DNA of 32,714 nucleotides from Gammaproteobacteria bacterium (GTDB lineage: Bacteria; Pseudomonadota; Gammaproteobacteria; Pseudomonadales; Azotimanducaceae), in contig VXSY01000036.1 of assembly GCA_009837725.1 (NCBI GenBank), positions 1 to 32,714 on the forward strand. The letters run 5' to 3'. Positions 1-7,584 of the stretch are shown piece after piece; within the stretch, counting starts at the first letter, position 1; each line of letters begins with the position of its first letter. A model generated the notes under the pieces. The model saw only the letters and a program-made list of their open reading frames with translations, was not told the DNA's origin and made no database searches. Made by a program: the position numbers and the translations under genes.

Positions 1-158
1 AGCCGAAACGCCGGTTCAACACCCGCCCGAAGGAACCTTTTTCCAGTTCAATCAGCCCGTTGCGAGTTTACGGACAGGAACTAGTTAGCTAGCTTTCGAA
101 GGACTCGCAGAGCGCGAAACGCGGCGGCCTGCACGAAACCTAGCCGTTGGCGGGCGGG

Positions 159-1763
159 TCACGGCGGAAAGTCGACACCGAAGAGCTCAGTGAGGACATG
201 CTCGACGGTCTTCCGGTAATCCTCGACCTCGGCGTCAGTGATGAGTACGGATGCCCGTTGGTGGACGAGTACGTTGCGAAGGTTGTAGTAATGGTTGACC
301 TTGTCGATCAAAGCCGGCGGGAATCCGGCGTGGGTCTGAATTTCGTTGATGACCGTTGTCCGTTCTCTAAACAGATGCACTAATCTGGTGTCGGGGTACT
401 CGCGTTGGGGAAAGAGGTCCCTCCTGTGGACGATGTACTCCTTGAGCGCGATCTCGAAGTTGCTGTCGAGAAGGATAAGAGCCGCACGGTTCCGCGTTTC
501 GTACTTCTGTCGGCCGAGAAGATCAACGAAGCCCATGGCTTCCACGAGACCGAGAATCCACGGTTGTTCGGCCAGGCGTTCCTTGTTGCGTTCTCTAAGT
601 ACCTCGATGTGGGTTGGATTCCGGGATCGGGGGAGTTTTGGCAGGACCTTTTTCCTCGGCGAAAGCGCGGTGGCGGCCTCGACTTCCTCCATGTCGCCGA
701 CATCATGGGCGAAGACCGCATCTGGCCAGTGGTACTTGCGGCGGCGGGAGAGGCCCGAGTAGTAGCTGGTGAAGTCGATTACGCGTGTCCGGATTTGCGC
801 GAACGCGGGATGGCCGTAATTGACGGCGCTCTTGCTGCTGTTCCACGGCATCAACTCCGCAGACCCATAGAATTCCACGATGACTCGACACAACGAGGCG
901 TCGGGATGTGGTACGCCCGCTTCGGCGGAGACGAAATAGCCGACGTCCCGAACCCTGAGTTCCTTGACGATCAGCCTGTGGTTGCAATAGAAGTAGACGC
1001 CGTAGTTGTCCTGCTCGGGGTCGCGGTCGTGTATTAGGCCCCCGGAGAGCGTGACGTCAAGGAATCTGCCTTGGACTGGCTCGACCTTGAACTTGGCTTG
1101 GCGTGGCGGAAAGTCGGGAGGATAGGCCCAGACGTCAAACGTGGTCGGCGAGACCGAACAACCGTTCAGTTGGATGGCACAACCGCGCTCAATGAACCAT
1201 GCGTAGGTCGCGCCGAGGTGCGCCTCGATGGCAGCGACGTCTTCGTCGCCAAATCCTTGTCGGACCTTGGTGATGTCTACGATGGTCGTACCAGGGTCTA
1301 TGTCGGGGATCTCGTAAATGTCGAGGTCCCAATCGGGCGACTCGATCCATTCGTTGTTGAGGTCGATCGCCAAGCTCTTTCCGTTGCCTTGTCGAGTGCG
1401 GATCTCGACCAGCTCGCCGAGGGCGATGCCGGCACGTTTTCCACCGACTCCGAAGACGCCGATCAGGGCCTGACCACCGTCGTTGCGGCTAGCGCCGGGC
1501 GCGATAAGCAACTCGGCGTCATTTTCGCCGACGCCGCCAGCATTGTCCTTGACGCGGATGAACTGCCGGTCAACGTCGAGCACGACACTGATTTCGAGGT
1601 TCGCTTCGGCGCCGGTGGTGCGCCACACGTCAAGTGCATTGTCGATGAGTTCGCAAACGCCCGTTTTGAGGTCGTAGTCGCTGATGATGGACAGGAACAC
1701 GCGCTTCTTGGGCGTGCCGTCAATGGTCGTCAGGACCGTTTTCTTTGTTACGTTGGCCACCAA
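159..1763 (-). CDS. GHKL (Hsp90/MORC-like) ATPase fused to a C-terminal HEPN-like domain
   Basis: A 534-residue protein. The N-terminal half has the GHKL ATP-binding signature in order: N-box ELIDNALD (residues 38-45), G1 DNAGGVG (73-79), G2 GVFGVGGKRA (102-111), and a transducer-type lysine in WNSSKSAVNY (K311). The C-terminal 150 residues look like a helical HEPN domain: a helix containing LLDSNFEIALKEYI (431-444) and LRNVLVHQR, which carries an R-x4-H motif (R496, H501) as in HEPN ribonucleases. GHKL ATPases act as ATP-driven clamps; HEPN domains often cleave RNA in toxin and antiphage systems. The joint role, an ATP-gated RNase acting in stress or phage defence, is inference. The start is uncertain: only TTG (1763) or GTG (1760) are available and no clear ribosome binding site is seen. 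No partner gene lies on its right; the left side ends after 158 bases with nothing recognisable. GHKL call sure, HEPN call probable. Confidence 0.8.
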   Translation of the reverse strand: MVANVTKKTVLTTIDGTPKKRVFLSIISDYDLKTGVCELIDNALDVWRTTGAEANLEISVVLDVDRQFIRVKDNAGGVGENDAELLIAPGASRNDGGQALIGVFGVGGKRAGIALGELVEIRTRQGNGKSLAIDLNNEWIESPDWDLDIYEIPDIDPGTTIVDITKVRQGFGDEDVAAIEAHLGATYAWFIERGCAIQLNGCSVSPTTFDVWAYPPDFPPRQAKFKVEPVQGRFLDVTLSGGLIHDRDPEQDNYGVYFYCNHRLIVKELRVRDVGYFVSAEAGVPHPDASLCRVIVEFYGSAELMPWNSSKSAVNYGHPAFAQIRTRVIDFTSYYSGLSRRRKYHWPDAVFAHDVGDMEEVEAATALSPRKKVLPKLPRSRNPTHIEVLRERNKERLAEQPWILGLVEAMGFVDLLGRQKYETRNRAALILLDSNFEIALKEYIVHRRDLFPQREYPDTRLVHLFRERTTVINEIQTHAGFPPALIDKVNHYYNLRNVLVHQRASVLITDAEVEDYRKTVEHVLTELFGVDFPP

Positions 1764-1900
1764 GTGGTGCCGTTAGCCCTCAATCCAGAGTCGAAACAAC
1801 ATTGTGCGAATGATGAGAGCGTCGGTCCGGAAACGCAAGCGTTGTGGGCTGGCGAAGGCGTTGGGCACGGTCGGAAGGGGACGACCGCAGACCGCGGCTG

Positions 1901-1950
1901 TTCCCGACACACAAACATCTCGTCTCACGCAACCCGGGGCGATGTCCTAC
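1901..1950 (-). repeat. Interspersed repeat, copy 1
   Basis: Member of a family of about 50 bp. Read on the minus strand it begins GTAGGACATCGCC, continues GGTTGCGTGAGACGAGA, and ends TTTGTGTGTCGGGAA. It is followed 12 bp later by copy 2 in the same orientation. An internal ACATC/GATGT pair could close a stem. Together the two copies form a tandem pair upstream of the GHKL-HEPN gene. Confidence 0.75.
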
Positions 1951-1962
1951 AAGGCCGGACGC

Positions 1963-2010
1963 TTCCCGACACAAGCATCTCGTCCCACGCAACCGCAGGC
2001 GATGTCCTAC
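1963..2010 (-). repeat. Interspersed repeat, copy 2
   Basis: Same family and orientation as copy 1, with two bases missing from the TGTGTG tract. The similarity continues past the core: CGTGTAGGACATCGCC is preceded on the minus strand by GGGTAGCTGT, matching GGGTGGCTGC beside copy 4. The family unit is therefore longer than the 50-bp core. Confidence 0.75.
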
Positions 2011-2039
2011 ACGACAGCTACCCTATGGCTCGCCCGCCT

Positions 2040-2081
2040 CCCTTGCCCGCTTCGGGCCGGCTTTCCGGCGGCTGGCAAGGG
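2040..2081. repeat. Nested GC-rich inverted repeat beside repeat copy 2
   Basis: The outer arms CCCTTGCC (2040-2047) and GGCAAGGG (2074-2081) are perfectly complementary, and an inner stem GCCGG/CCGGC (2056-2060, 2065-2069) has a CTTT loop. No T-tract follows, so a rho-independent terminator is unlikely. A comparable hairpin follows copy 3 at 4995-5013, suggesting it belongs to the repeat unit. Confidence 0.6.
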
Positions 2082-2164
2082 GCAAGCCAGCGGCTTCCAC
2101 GGGACAGCCAAGACACGCGAGCTGTCGATGGCAATGGAAATGCCCGGCTTCTGGCGACTGAAAC

Positions 2165-2258
2165 GCCTGGGTTCCGCGCGACACACGGCAGCGAGGGCGG
2201 CGGTTTCCACGAGCGCGTCTCAAGAGGCCTGGGTTCCGCGCGACACACGGCAGCGAGG
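2165..2258. repeat. Perfect 32-bp direct repeat, two copies 30 bp apart
   Basis: The identical 32-bp blocks at 2165-2196 and 2227-2258 both start GCCTGGGTTCCGCG and end GGCAGCGAGG. No third copy was found one period to either side and no cas gene is present, so this is a short duplication or two copies of another dispersed repeat rather than a CRISPR. Confidence 0.75.
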
Positions 2259-2305
2259 CATTTGCCTAACGCCAGACTCCTGCGCCGGCATCGATCAGCG
2301 AGATG

Positions 2306-2405
2306 CGGGGGAACATGCCCCCGGCCCTCCTGGAGGAGGGATCCCGTGCCACCAAGGAGGTGTGGCATGGCGCATGTCGTGGGACATTTCCTACGGCATG
2401 TAGGA
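2306..2405. other. Run of four adjacent stem-loops upstream of the flavin monooxygenase
   Basis: Four stems follow each other. CGGGGG/CCCCCG (2306-2323, 6-base loop). CCCTCC/GGAGGG (2325-2340, loop TGGA). TGCCAC/GTGGCA (2347-2367), whose 9-base loop contains a perfect Shine-Dalgarno core AAGGAGGT (2354-2361), five bases before an ATG at 2367. TCCTAC/GTAGGA (about 2389-2404), inside repeat copy 7. They could form a structured 5' leader for the gene at 2567 or be part of the mobile repeat; function unknown. Confidence 0.45.
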
Positions 2406-2427
2406 CGGAAGGTTCGTGTATTGGGGG
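2379..2427 (+). repeat. Interspersed repeat, copy 7 (opposite orientation)
   Basis: Plus-strand copy: starts GTGGGACATTTCC, continues CATGTAGGACGGAA and ends TTCGTGTATTGGGGG, a diverged form of the family core. It faces away from copies 1 and 2, so the 1963-2427 segment is bounded by outward-pointing inverted copies. Confidence 0.6.
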
Positions 2428-2566
2428 CATGTTGCGTCGACCGTCTCGATATACTGACCGCGGTGCGGGAACCGAGGGAGTATCAGTGCGATACTCGGGT
2501 TGACGCGGGAGGTCTGGCCACCGTCGGCGCGCAGAGAGTTTTCCACCAACCTGACTGGAACAATCG

Positions 2567-4399
2567 ATGGCATCCGAACGCGAGCGACTGCACAACCTGT
2601 TTCCCAATCTCGATTTCGATCCGGGAGCCCTGCGCGCCAAGTACCGCATCGAGCGGGACAAGCGGATCCGGGCAGACGGCGAGGACCAGTACATCGAGGC
2701 CGCTTCCGAATTCGCCCACTACGCCACGGACGATCCGTACGCGGACCCGGCCTTCGAACGCGAGCCGCTGGACCTCGAGATCGACGTCGCCGTCATAGGC
2801 GCGGGGTTCAGCGGCCTGATGGCCGGTGCGCGCCTGAAGGAGCGGGGCATCACCAACTTCCGCATCATCGAGTCGGGCGGTGACTTTGGGGGCACCTGGT
2901 ACTGGAACCGGTACCCTGGTGCGCAGTGTGACATCGAGTCCTACTGCTACCTGCCGCTTCTCGAGGAAACCGGGTTCATGCCGAAGGAGAAGTACTCCTA
3001 CGCCCCCGAGATCTTCGACCATAGCAAGCGGGTGGCCGAGTACTTCGGCCTGTACGACCGGGCAGTCTTCCAAACCCGCGTCACCGAGGTGCGTTGGAAT
3101 GAGGACGACAGGCGCTGGCACGTCGCGACCCATCGCAACGACGCCATTCGCGCACGGTTCGTGGTGCAGGCGACGGGACCGGCGAACCGACCGAAGCTCC
3201 CCGGCATTCCTGGAATCGGCGACTTCAAGGGGCACACCTTCCATACCGCGCGCTGGGACTACGAGTACACCGGGGGCGATCACAACGGGGGCCTGACGAA
3301 GCTCGCCGACAAGCGTGTCGCGGTTATCGGCACCGGGTGTACGGCCATCCAGTCCGTGCCGTTTCTCGGGGAGCATGCCGACCGGCTGTACGTCTTCCAG
3401 AGGACGCCCTCGTCGGTGGACCTGCGCGGCAACAGGCCGACGGACGAGGACTGGTACAGGAGCCTCGAGCCCGGCTGGCAGCGGGCCCGCCGCGAGAACT
3501 TCGCGGCGGTGCTTTTCGGCCAGAACGTGACGGAGGACCTTGTCGCGGACGGGTGGACGGACATCGCGCGACGGATCGGCATCTCGCTAATGACGCGCAA
3601 GTCAGACGAAGCGCTCGACATGGAGGAGGTGGCCCTGCGCGCAGAGGTTGCCGACTTCGAGAAAATGAATGAGATCCGGGCTCGCGTGGACGACACGGTC
3701 GCGGACGGGCAGGTGGCGGAAGCCCTCAAGCCGTGGTACCGGCAGTTCTGCAAGCGGCCGACCTTCAACGACGAGTATCTCGATACGTTCAACCTTGAAA
3801 ACGTGGAACTGATCGACGTCTCCGACTCCAGGGGCGTGGAGCGGATTACCGAGAAGGGCGTGGTCGCGAACGGTATCGAGTACGAAGTGGACTGCATCGT
3901 CTACGCCACCGGGTTCGAGATCACGACCTCCGCCCATCGCCGGGTCGACTTCGACACCATCGGACGCGACGGTCGGTCCTTGTACGACCACTGGGCCGAC
4001 GGCTTTCGAACGTTACATGGCTTGAGCAGCCACGGGTTTCCGAACTGGTTCACGATCGGTATCAACCAGAACGGGCTTTCGCCGAACATGACCGCCATGT
4101 TCGACGACCAAGCGATGCACGTGGCCTATATCGTCGACGAGGTGAAGCGGCGCGGGAAGGATGTGGCCGAAGTCACCGCGGAAGCGGAAAGCCGATGGGT
4201 CGCGGAGATCGTGGCCCAGGCCGGCATGGGTGCCGCGGAGTTCCTCGAGCAGTGCACGCCCGGCTATTACAACCGCGAAGGCAAGGGAACGCAGGGCAAC
4301 AGGCAGAATTCCCCCTACGCGCCGGGCATCAACGCCTTCAACGCCCTGCTGAAGGAGTGGCGGGATCGCGGCGACCTCGAGGGAATGGAACTGCGCTGA
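2567..4399 (+). CDS. Flavin-containing / Baeyer-Villiger-type monooxygenase
   Basis: A 610-residue FAD- and NADPH-dependent monooxygenase that should insert one oxygen atom from O2 into a ketone or oxidise a heteroatom in the cytoplasm. Visible motifs: FAD Rossmann GAGFSG (78-83); GGTWYWNRYPGAQCD (108-122), typical of cyclohexanone-monooxygenase relatives; a Baeyer-Villiger fingerprint FKGHTFHTARW (220-230); NADPH Rossmann GTGCTA (255-260); and ATGF (447-450). The first 70 residues form the N-terminal extension usual for the larger BVMO subgroup, and the length fits that group. The ATG at 2567 has only a weak ribosome binding site. It stands alone, with repeats upstream and a gene remnant downstream, so the substrate (cyclic or steroid-like ketones are common in the family) cannot be told from context. 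Confidence 0.9.
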   Translation: MASERERLHNLFPNLDFDPGALRAKYRIERDKRIRADGEDQYIEAASEFAHYATDDPYADPAFEREPLDLEIDVAVIGAGFSGLMAGARLKERGITNFRIIESGGDFGGTWYWNRYPGAQCDIESYCYLPLLEETGFMPKEKYSYAPEIFDHSKRVAEYFGLYDRAVFQTRVTEVRWNEDDRRWHVATHRNDAIRARFVVQATGPANRPKLPGIPGIGDFKGHTFHTARWDYEYTGGDHNGGLTKLADKRVAVIGTGCTAIQSVPFLGEHADRLYVFQRTPSSVDLRGNRPTDEDWYRSLEPGWQRARRENFAAVLFGQNVTEDLVADGWTDIARRIGISLMTRKSDEALDMEEVALRAEVADFEKMNEIRARVDDTVADGQVAEALKPWYRQFCKRPTFNDEYLDTFNLENVELIDVSDSRGVERITEKGVVANGIEYEVDCIVYATGFEITTSAHRRVDFDTIGRDGRSLYDHWADGFRTLHGLSSHGFPNWFTIGINQNGLSPNMTAMFDDQAMHVAYIVDEVKRRGKDVAEVTAEAESRWVAEIVAQAGMGAAEFLEQCTPGYYNREGKGTQGNRQNSPYAPGINAFNALLKEWRDRGDLEGMELR

Positions 4400-4635
4400 C
4401 CCGCGCGCGGCAACCAAGCCAAGGCAACAACAGCCGAGTACGCGACGGCGACCGCCGCTCTTGCCGTGACCCGTGAGTCGCTTCAAACGTCAGCGAGACT
4501 TCCCTTTGTTCCCGACGCGCCCCTCGAGTCGGGTCGCGCGTGGCCCTTGCCTGTTCGCGTGCGCCGCAGCATTGGTAGACTTCGACTGGTCGCACGCTCA
4601 GCGGCTGAGGCGTCCTGCCGCCCGACGCATGCCCA

Positions 4636-4905
4636 CTATCGCCGCTGACTCGGGCGGGACCAATCCAGGCGGCTGTCCCAGTCGTAAACGAACTCTTCCG
4701 GCAGCGTCGGTGCGGTTGCGTTGTCGATGTGCGTGTAGACGTTGTCGGGCGGTTCCGGCATCGCATCGCGACCGAAGATGTAGTCCTGTTCCTGCACGAT
4801 GGCCCGGTAAGCCTTGTTCAGCGTCAGTGCTCGCGCCACGGAAGGCACGACCAGCGCATATACATCCGCCGCGGCCACCACCCGTTCCCGAGCCAGGGTG
4901 TTTGG
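4636..4905 (-). pseudogene. C-terminal remnant of an unidentified gene, cut off by repeat copy 3
   Basis: About 89 protein-like residues are readable on the minus strand, beginning near ARERVVAAADVYALVVP, passing ALTLNKAYRAIVQEQDYIFG, and ending at a TAG at 4636. The text is clearly more protein-like than the surrounding frames, but no start codon or N-terminal domain exists: the frame runs directly into repeat copy 3 (4908-4958). I do not recognise the family. It is probably the 3' end of a gene whose 5' part was lost by recombination or insertion at the repeat. Confidence 0.5.
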
Positions 4906-4907
4906 CC

Positions 4908-4958
4908 TTCCCGGCACACGAACATTTCGTCCCACGCAACCCGGTCGCGATGTCCTAC
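4908..4958 (-). repeat. Interspersed repeat, copy 3
   Basis: Minus-strand copy: GTAGGACATCGCGACC, GGTTGCGTGGGACGAAA, then TGTTCGTGTGCCGGGAA. It sits exactly at the breakpoint of the gene remnant 4636-4905 and is followed by the hairpin at 4995-5013. Confidence 0.75.
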
Positions 4959-4994
4959 ACCTAGCCACGCCAACGTTCGGCGCTCGCCGTCGCT

Positions 4995-5013
4995 CACCGG
5001 CCCCTTGGGCCGG
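4995..5013. repeat. Perfect 8-bp stem hairpin beside repeat copy 3
   Basis: ACCGGCCCCTTGGGCCGGT: an 8-bp perfect stem with a 3-base loop, 36 bp from repeat copy 3. There is no T-tract. It lies in the spacer upstream of the PNPOx-like gene and occupies a position comparable to the 2040-2081 hairpin beside copy 2. Confidence 0.6.
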
Positions 5014-5143
5014 TTCCGGTCGTTCCACGGGAGCAACACTGCCCGCTCGAAATCACCAGAGCTATAGACTCCCCCCGATCTCGTTCCAAAGGGGCTGCCC
5101 GTTGCCAAAGCCGCCCACCCACAGGTCGTCAGATGGCCGCTCC

Positions 5144-5617
5144 ATGGGTCTGGTCAGTTGGTCCGAGTTCCAGCAGGCCACGCCTGACATAGCCGCCATT
5201 GGACACCGGTTGCTGCACCATCCGGATCGCGGTGAGGTGGCGATCCTAGCCACCGTCGGTCGCCAGGGCGCACCCCGGGTTGCGCCGGTCTGCCCTGTGT
5301 TCACGCATCACGCCCTATACGTGCTCGCGAGCCGCGCCACGCCCAAGGTCCTGCAGCTCCGGCGCGATCCTCGCTACGCCCTGCACGCCCAAGTGGGTGC
5401 CACCGACCTCGAGTTCCAGGTCAACGGACGGGTCCGTCCTGTGGACTCCCCGGTCGAGCGTTCGAGCGTGTTGGGCGCCATCACCTTCGACAGCTTCGAC
5501 CCGGAGGATCCGATCTTTGAGCTCCTGATCGGCCGCGCCATCGCCGTTGTCTGGCCCGCGCCAGACAGCCCAACGAAGCTCCGTTGGCCGCCGGCCGACC
5601 GTGCACCCGCCGACTGA
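5144..5617 (+). CDS. Pyridoxamine 5'-phosphate oxidase-like (split-barrel flavin-binding) protein
   Basis: A 157-residue protein resembling the small PNPOx-like split-barrel family. The core EVAILATVGRQGAPRVAPVC, followed by LYVLASRATPKVLQLRRDPR and YALHAQVGATDLEF, matches the first strands, the phosphate-gripping K/R segment and the following strand of FMN- or F420-binding members. Such proteins reduce or bind small cofactors, or act as general stress proteins; the substrate here is unknown. The ATG at 5144 (MGLVSWSEFQ) fits the usual start a few residues before the first helix; the frame is open upstream only through repeat sequence. Its end lies 15 bp from the convergent gene at 5633. Confidence 0.8.
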   Translation: MGLVSWSEFQQATPDIAAIGHRLLHHPDRGEVAILATVGRQGAPRVAPVCPVFTHHALYVLASRATPKVLQLRRDPRYALHAQVGATDLEFQVNGRVRPVDSPVERSSVLGAITFDSFDPEDPIFELLIGRAIAVVWPAPDSPTKLRWPPADRAPAD

Positions 5618-5632
5618 CGATCCAAACGTCCC

Positions 5633-6292
5633 CTACCCGTCCGGCGTCACCCTGAGGTTCCGGAAGTGCGCCGCGGTCCCGGGACCGACCCAGAGCCCCA
5701 CCGCACCCGAGGTCTCGGGGAGCTTCAGGTCGTTGACGATCAGCGTCGGCTGCTCGTTGCCATGTACGTACAGGCGTGCCTGGTCGCCGTCCACCACGAT
5801 GCGCACGCTCGTCCACTCGTCGGGGACGAGGTCCACGTACGCCTCGTACCGGCTCGGCGTCTCTTCGCGCAGCTTGTGCCACGGATGGTCGGGGAAGGAG
5901 ATGTACTGGCTCGAATGATTGCGCCGTTCCTGGTCTTGGGCGCGGCCGTTCGTCGGGCGCAGGTAGAACGCCTCGAACTTCTCTGCATCCTCCTGGACGT
6001 GGAACGCAACGCCCACGAAGCCCCGCGCCGCTGCCATCGCGCCCTGCTGCACGCCGCCGGCCAACTCCACTTCAATCGTGCCGTCGGCAAGCTCCACGTC
6101 AACGACCACGAGCTTGTCCTCGGCGCGGGTCATCGGCCCGAGGACCTGCAGGGCGGGATGACCCTTGAAGGTCGTCACACCGCCTTCGGTGTTGTGGAAC
6201 TCGAGCGCGTCGAGGTCATCGAGCGGGATCTCGGCGGCACCCATTGACGCGCCAAAAAGACACACGAGAGAGCAAACGGCGAGGCGGCGCAT
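5633..6292 (-). CDS. Exported DUF1080-like (LamG/concanavalin fold) protein
   Basis: 219 residues from an ATG at 6292, chosen because it places a clean signal peptide (MRRLAVCSLVCLFGASMGAA) at the N terminus; an upstream ATG at 6358 would bury it behind about 22 extra residues and overlap repeat copy 4. The mature part reads as one beta-sandwich domain: FKGHPALQVLG, GTIEVELAGG, GFVGVAFHVQ, FEAFYLRPTNGR, YVDLVPDEWTSVRIVVDG, ARLYVHG, and the closing GAVGLWVGPGTAAHFRNLRV. This pattern is that of DUF1080/3-keto-disaccharide-hydrolase-like and LamG proteins, which bind or process carbohydrates outside the cytoplasm. No catalytic assignment is possible from sequence alone. Confidence 0.75.
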   Translation of the reverse strand: MRRLAVCSLVCLFGASMGAAEIPLDDLDALEFHNTEGGVTTFKGHPALQVLGPMTRAEDKLVVVDVELADGTIEVELAGGVQQGAMAAARGFVGVAFHVQEDAEKFEAFYLRPTNGRAQDQERRNHSSQYISFPDHPWHKLREETPSRYEAYVDLVPDEWTSVRIVVDGDQARLYVHGNEQPTLIVNDLKLPETSGAVGLWVGPGTAAHFRNLRVTPDG

Positions 6293-6358
6293 GCGACGGA
6301 TCCGACGGGAACAGGCGACGCAGCATAGTACCTCCCCGAAACCGGAGGAAGCCCTCAC

Positions 6359-6411
6359 TTACCGACACACACAAGCATTTCCTCCCGCGCAACCGGGGGG
6401 GGGTGTCCTAC
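6359..6411 (-). repeat. Interspersed repeat, copy 4
   Basis: Minus-strand copy: GTAGGACACCCCCCCC, GGTTGCGCGGGAGGAAA, TGCTTGTGTGTGTCGGTAA, including a C run in place of the usual ATCGCC. It lies between the DUF1080-like gene and the APH-family pseudogene. Confidence 0.75.
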
Positions 6412-6481
6412 ACGGCAGCCACCCAGGTTTCGTTCCCTCGTCTTGGATGGGAGGTCCGATTGGAAAGGCGGTCCGCGGAGG

Positions 6482-7469
6482 TTAGTCCTGAGGTAGGAAT
6501 GCCGGATACGTCGGTGCGTCACCGGATGGTTCCCATCGCTGCCGCAGTCGTCTCGCAACTTCAAACACAACGTCACCCGCAGCCTCGAACTCCCCCGCCG
6601 CAGTGATTGCGGTGCCCGCGTTAGCAAGCCAGAGCAGCCCGCGCTGTCGCACGGAAGCGAACCCCTCCCCGGCGAATTGCTCGTCGTTGGTTTCGATGAA
6701 CCGCTTGCCTGTGAGGCACCAGACCACCCAATAGATGGAAGCAGCAGCCAGGAGTCGCTGAAACGCATCGTTGCCGAACGTCTCGCGACGCGACGCAAGG
6801 GCGGCCAAGTAGCTCGCGTCCATCCGCGAGGTCAGATCAACGGGTAGGCGGGCGACCCGCCAACACGTGGGAAAGGGCATGTGCCAGCAGGCCACCTCGA
6901 GAATCGCGTTTCCACGACGGCATCCCTCGAAGTCAACGAACTTCCCGACCGGGTGCGTTACGTCACCGGCACGTAGTTGTCAGGACAGACGTCGCCGTGA
7001 AGAACCACCTGCGGTTCTTCGCTAAGCATGCAACGCTCTGCCTCAATCAGTTCGCTTCGCGCCGGACCTGCGTCTACGCCGAGCGCGCCGCAGACGTTGA
7101 AGAACGCAGCCAAGGGCAATGGCGGCACCGGCGGTTGGACATATGCGATGACGCGATTGATCGCGACCACCCATGCAGATCACCGAGGCTGCTGGCCAAA
7201 CCCAACAGTCCCATTGATGCCGCATCAGGGTCGGCGTCTGCCAATATGTCGGCCAAGGTAGTATCCCCGAGATCCTCCAGCACGCAGAGCCCCGATTCGT
7301 CGTCGGCCTCGAGCACACGCGCCGCAACTCCGCTGGGCACCATCGCCCGAGCCATCGCCACGTTCGCGCATACCTTCACCACAGCCGTTTCGCTGGTCTC
7401 GACTCTGCGAACCCGCCAGACGTCATGGCCCTCAATGAATGGCTGACCAGGCGACGTCCGTGCCGCCAC
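6482..7469 (-). pseudogene. Aminoglycoside phosphotransferase (APH)-family kinase, two frameshifts
   Basis: One coherent APH/choline-kinase fold is spread over three frames. Segment 1 (7469 to about 7170) carries VWRVRR, AVVKVCAN and CVLEDLGDTTLADIL (the N-lobe lysine and hinge). Segment 2 (about 7170-6958) has VVLHGDVCPDN, the Brenner motif HGDxxxxN with the catalytic Asp and Asn. Segment 3 (about 6957-6482) has KFVDFEGCRRGN, with the Mg-binding Asp. Both junctions are explained by one missing base: near 7170, GGGTGGTC in place of GGGGTGGTC, and near 6960, GTGAC in place of GTGGAC. All catalytic residues survive, so the breaks are either recent decay or sequencing indels in G runs. Intact, it would phosphorylate a small hydroxyl or amino-sugar substrate; drug resistance cannot be assumed. 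Confidence 0.75.
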
Positions 7470-7584
7470 CCCAGAGCCGGTCTAACGGTTTCTGCGCGAG
7501 CCTCCGCACGCGTTCGGCGGCGTTGTTGTTGTCGACGTGGTTGGGCACTTCGTCGCGTCGTTTGGGTCGGTCACAGAGTATCGC

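Larger units (their letters stand above)
1764..2566. other. 803-bp non-coding spacer rich in repeats and hairpins
   Basis: No convincing gene lies between the GHKL-HEPN gene and the flavin monooxygenase. Open frames run through it on several frames, but they consist of repeat-derived sequence with no family resemblance. It holds three copies of the interspersed repeat (1901-1950, 1963-2010, 2379-2427), a nested hairpin (2040-2081), a 32-bp direct repeat in two copies (2165-2196 and 2227-2258) and a run of stem-loops (2306-2405). Confidence 0.75.

Noticed and set aside
2040-2081. Rho-independent terminator
   Set aside because: Strong hairpin but no T-tract on either strand and no gene end nearby.
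2165-2258. A minimal CRISPR (32-bp repeat, 30-bp spacer, 32-bp repeat)
   Set aside because: Only two repeats, no continuation one period to either side, no leader, no cas genes in the window, and the area is full of other dispersed repeats.
2367-2798. A 143-codon gene starting after a perfect AAGGAGGT
   Set aside because: Its first half is repeat sequence and its second half overlaps the confident monooxygenase gene in another frame; no protein family features. Kept only as a possible leader frame.
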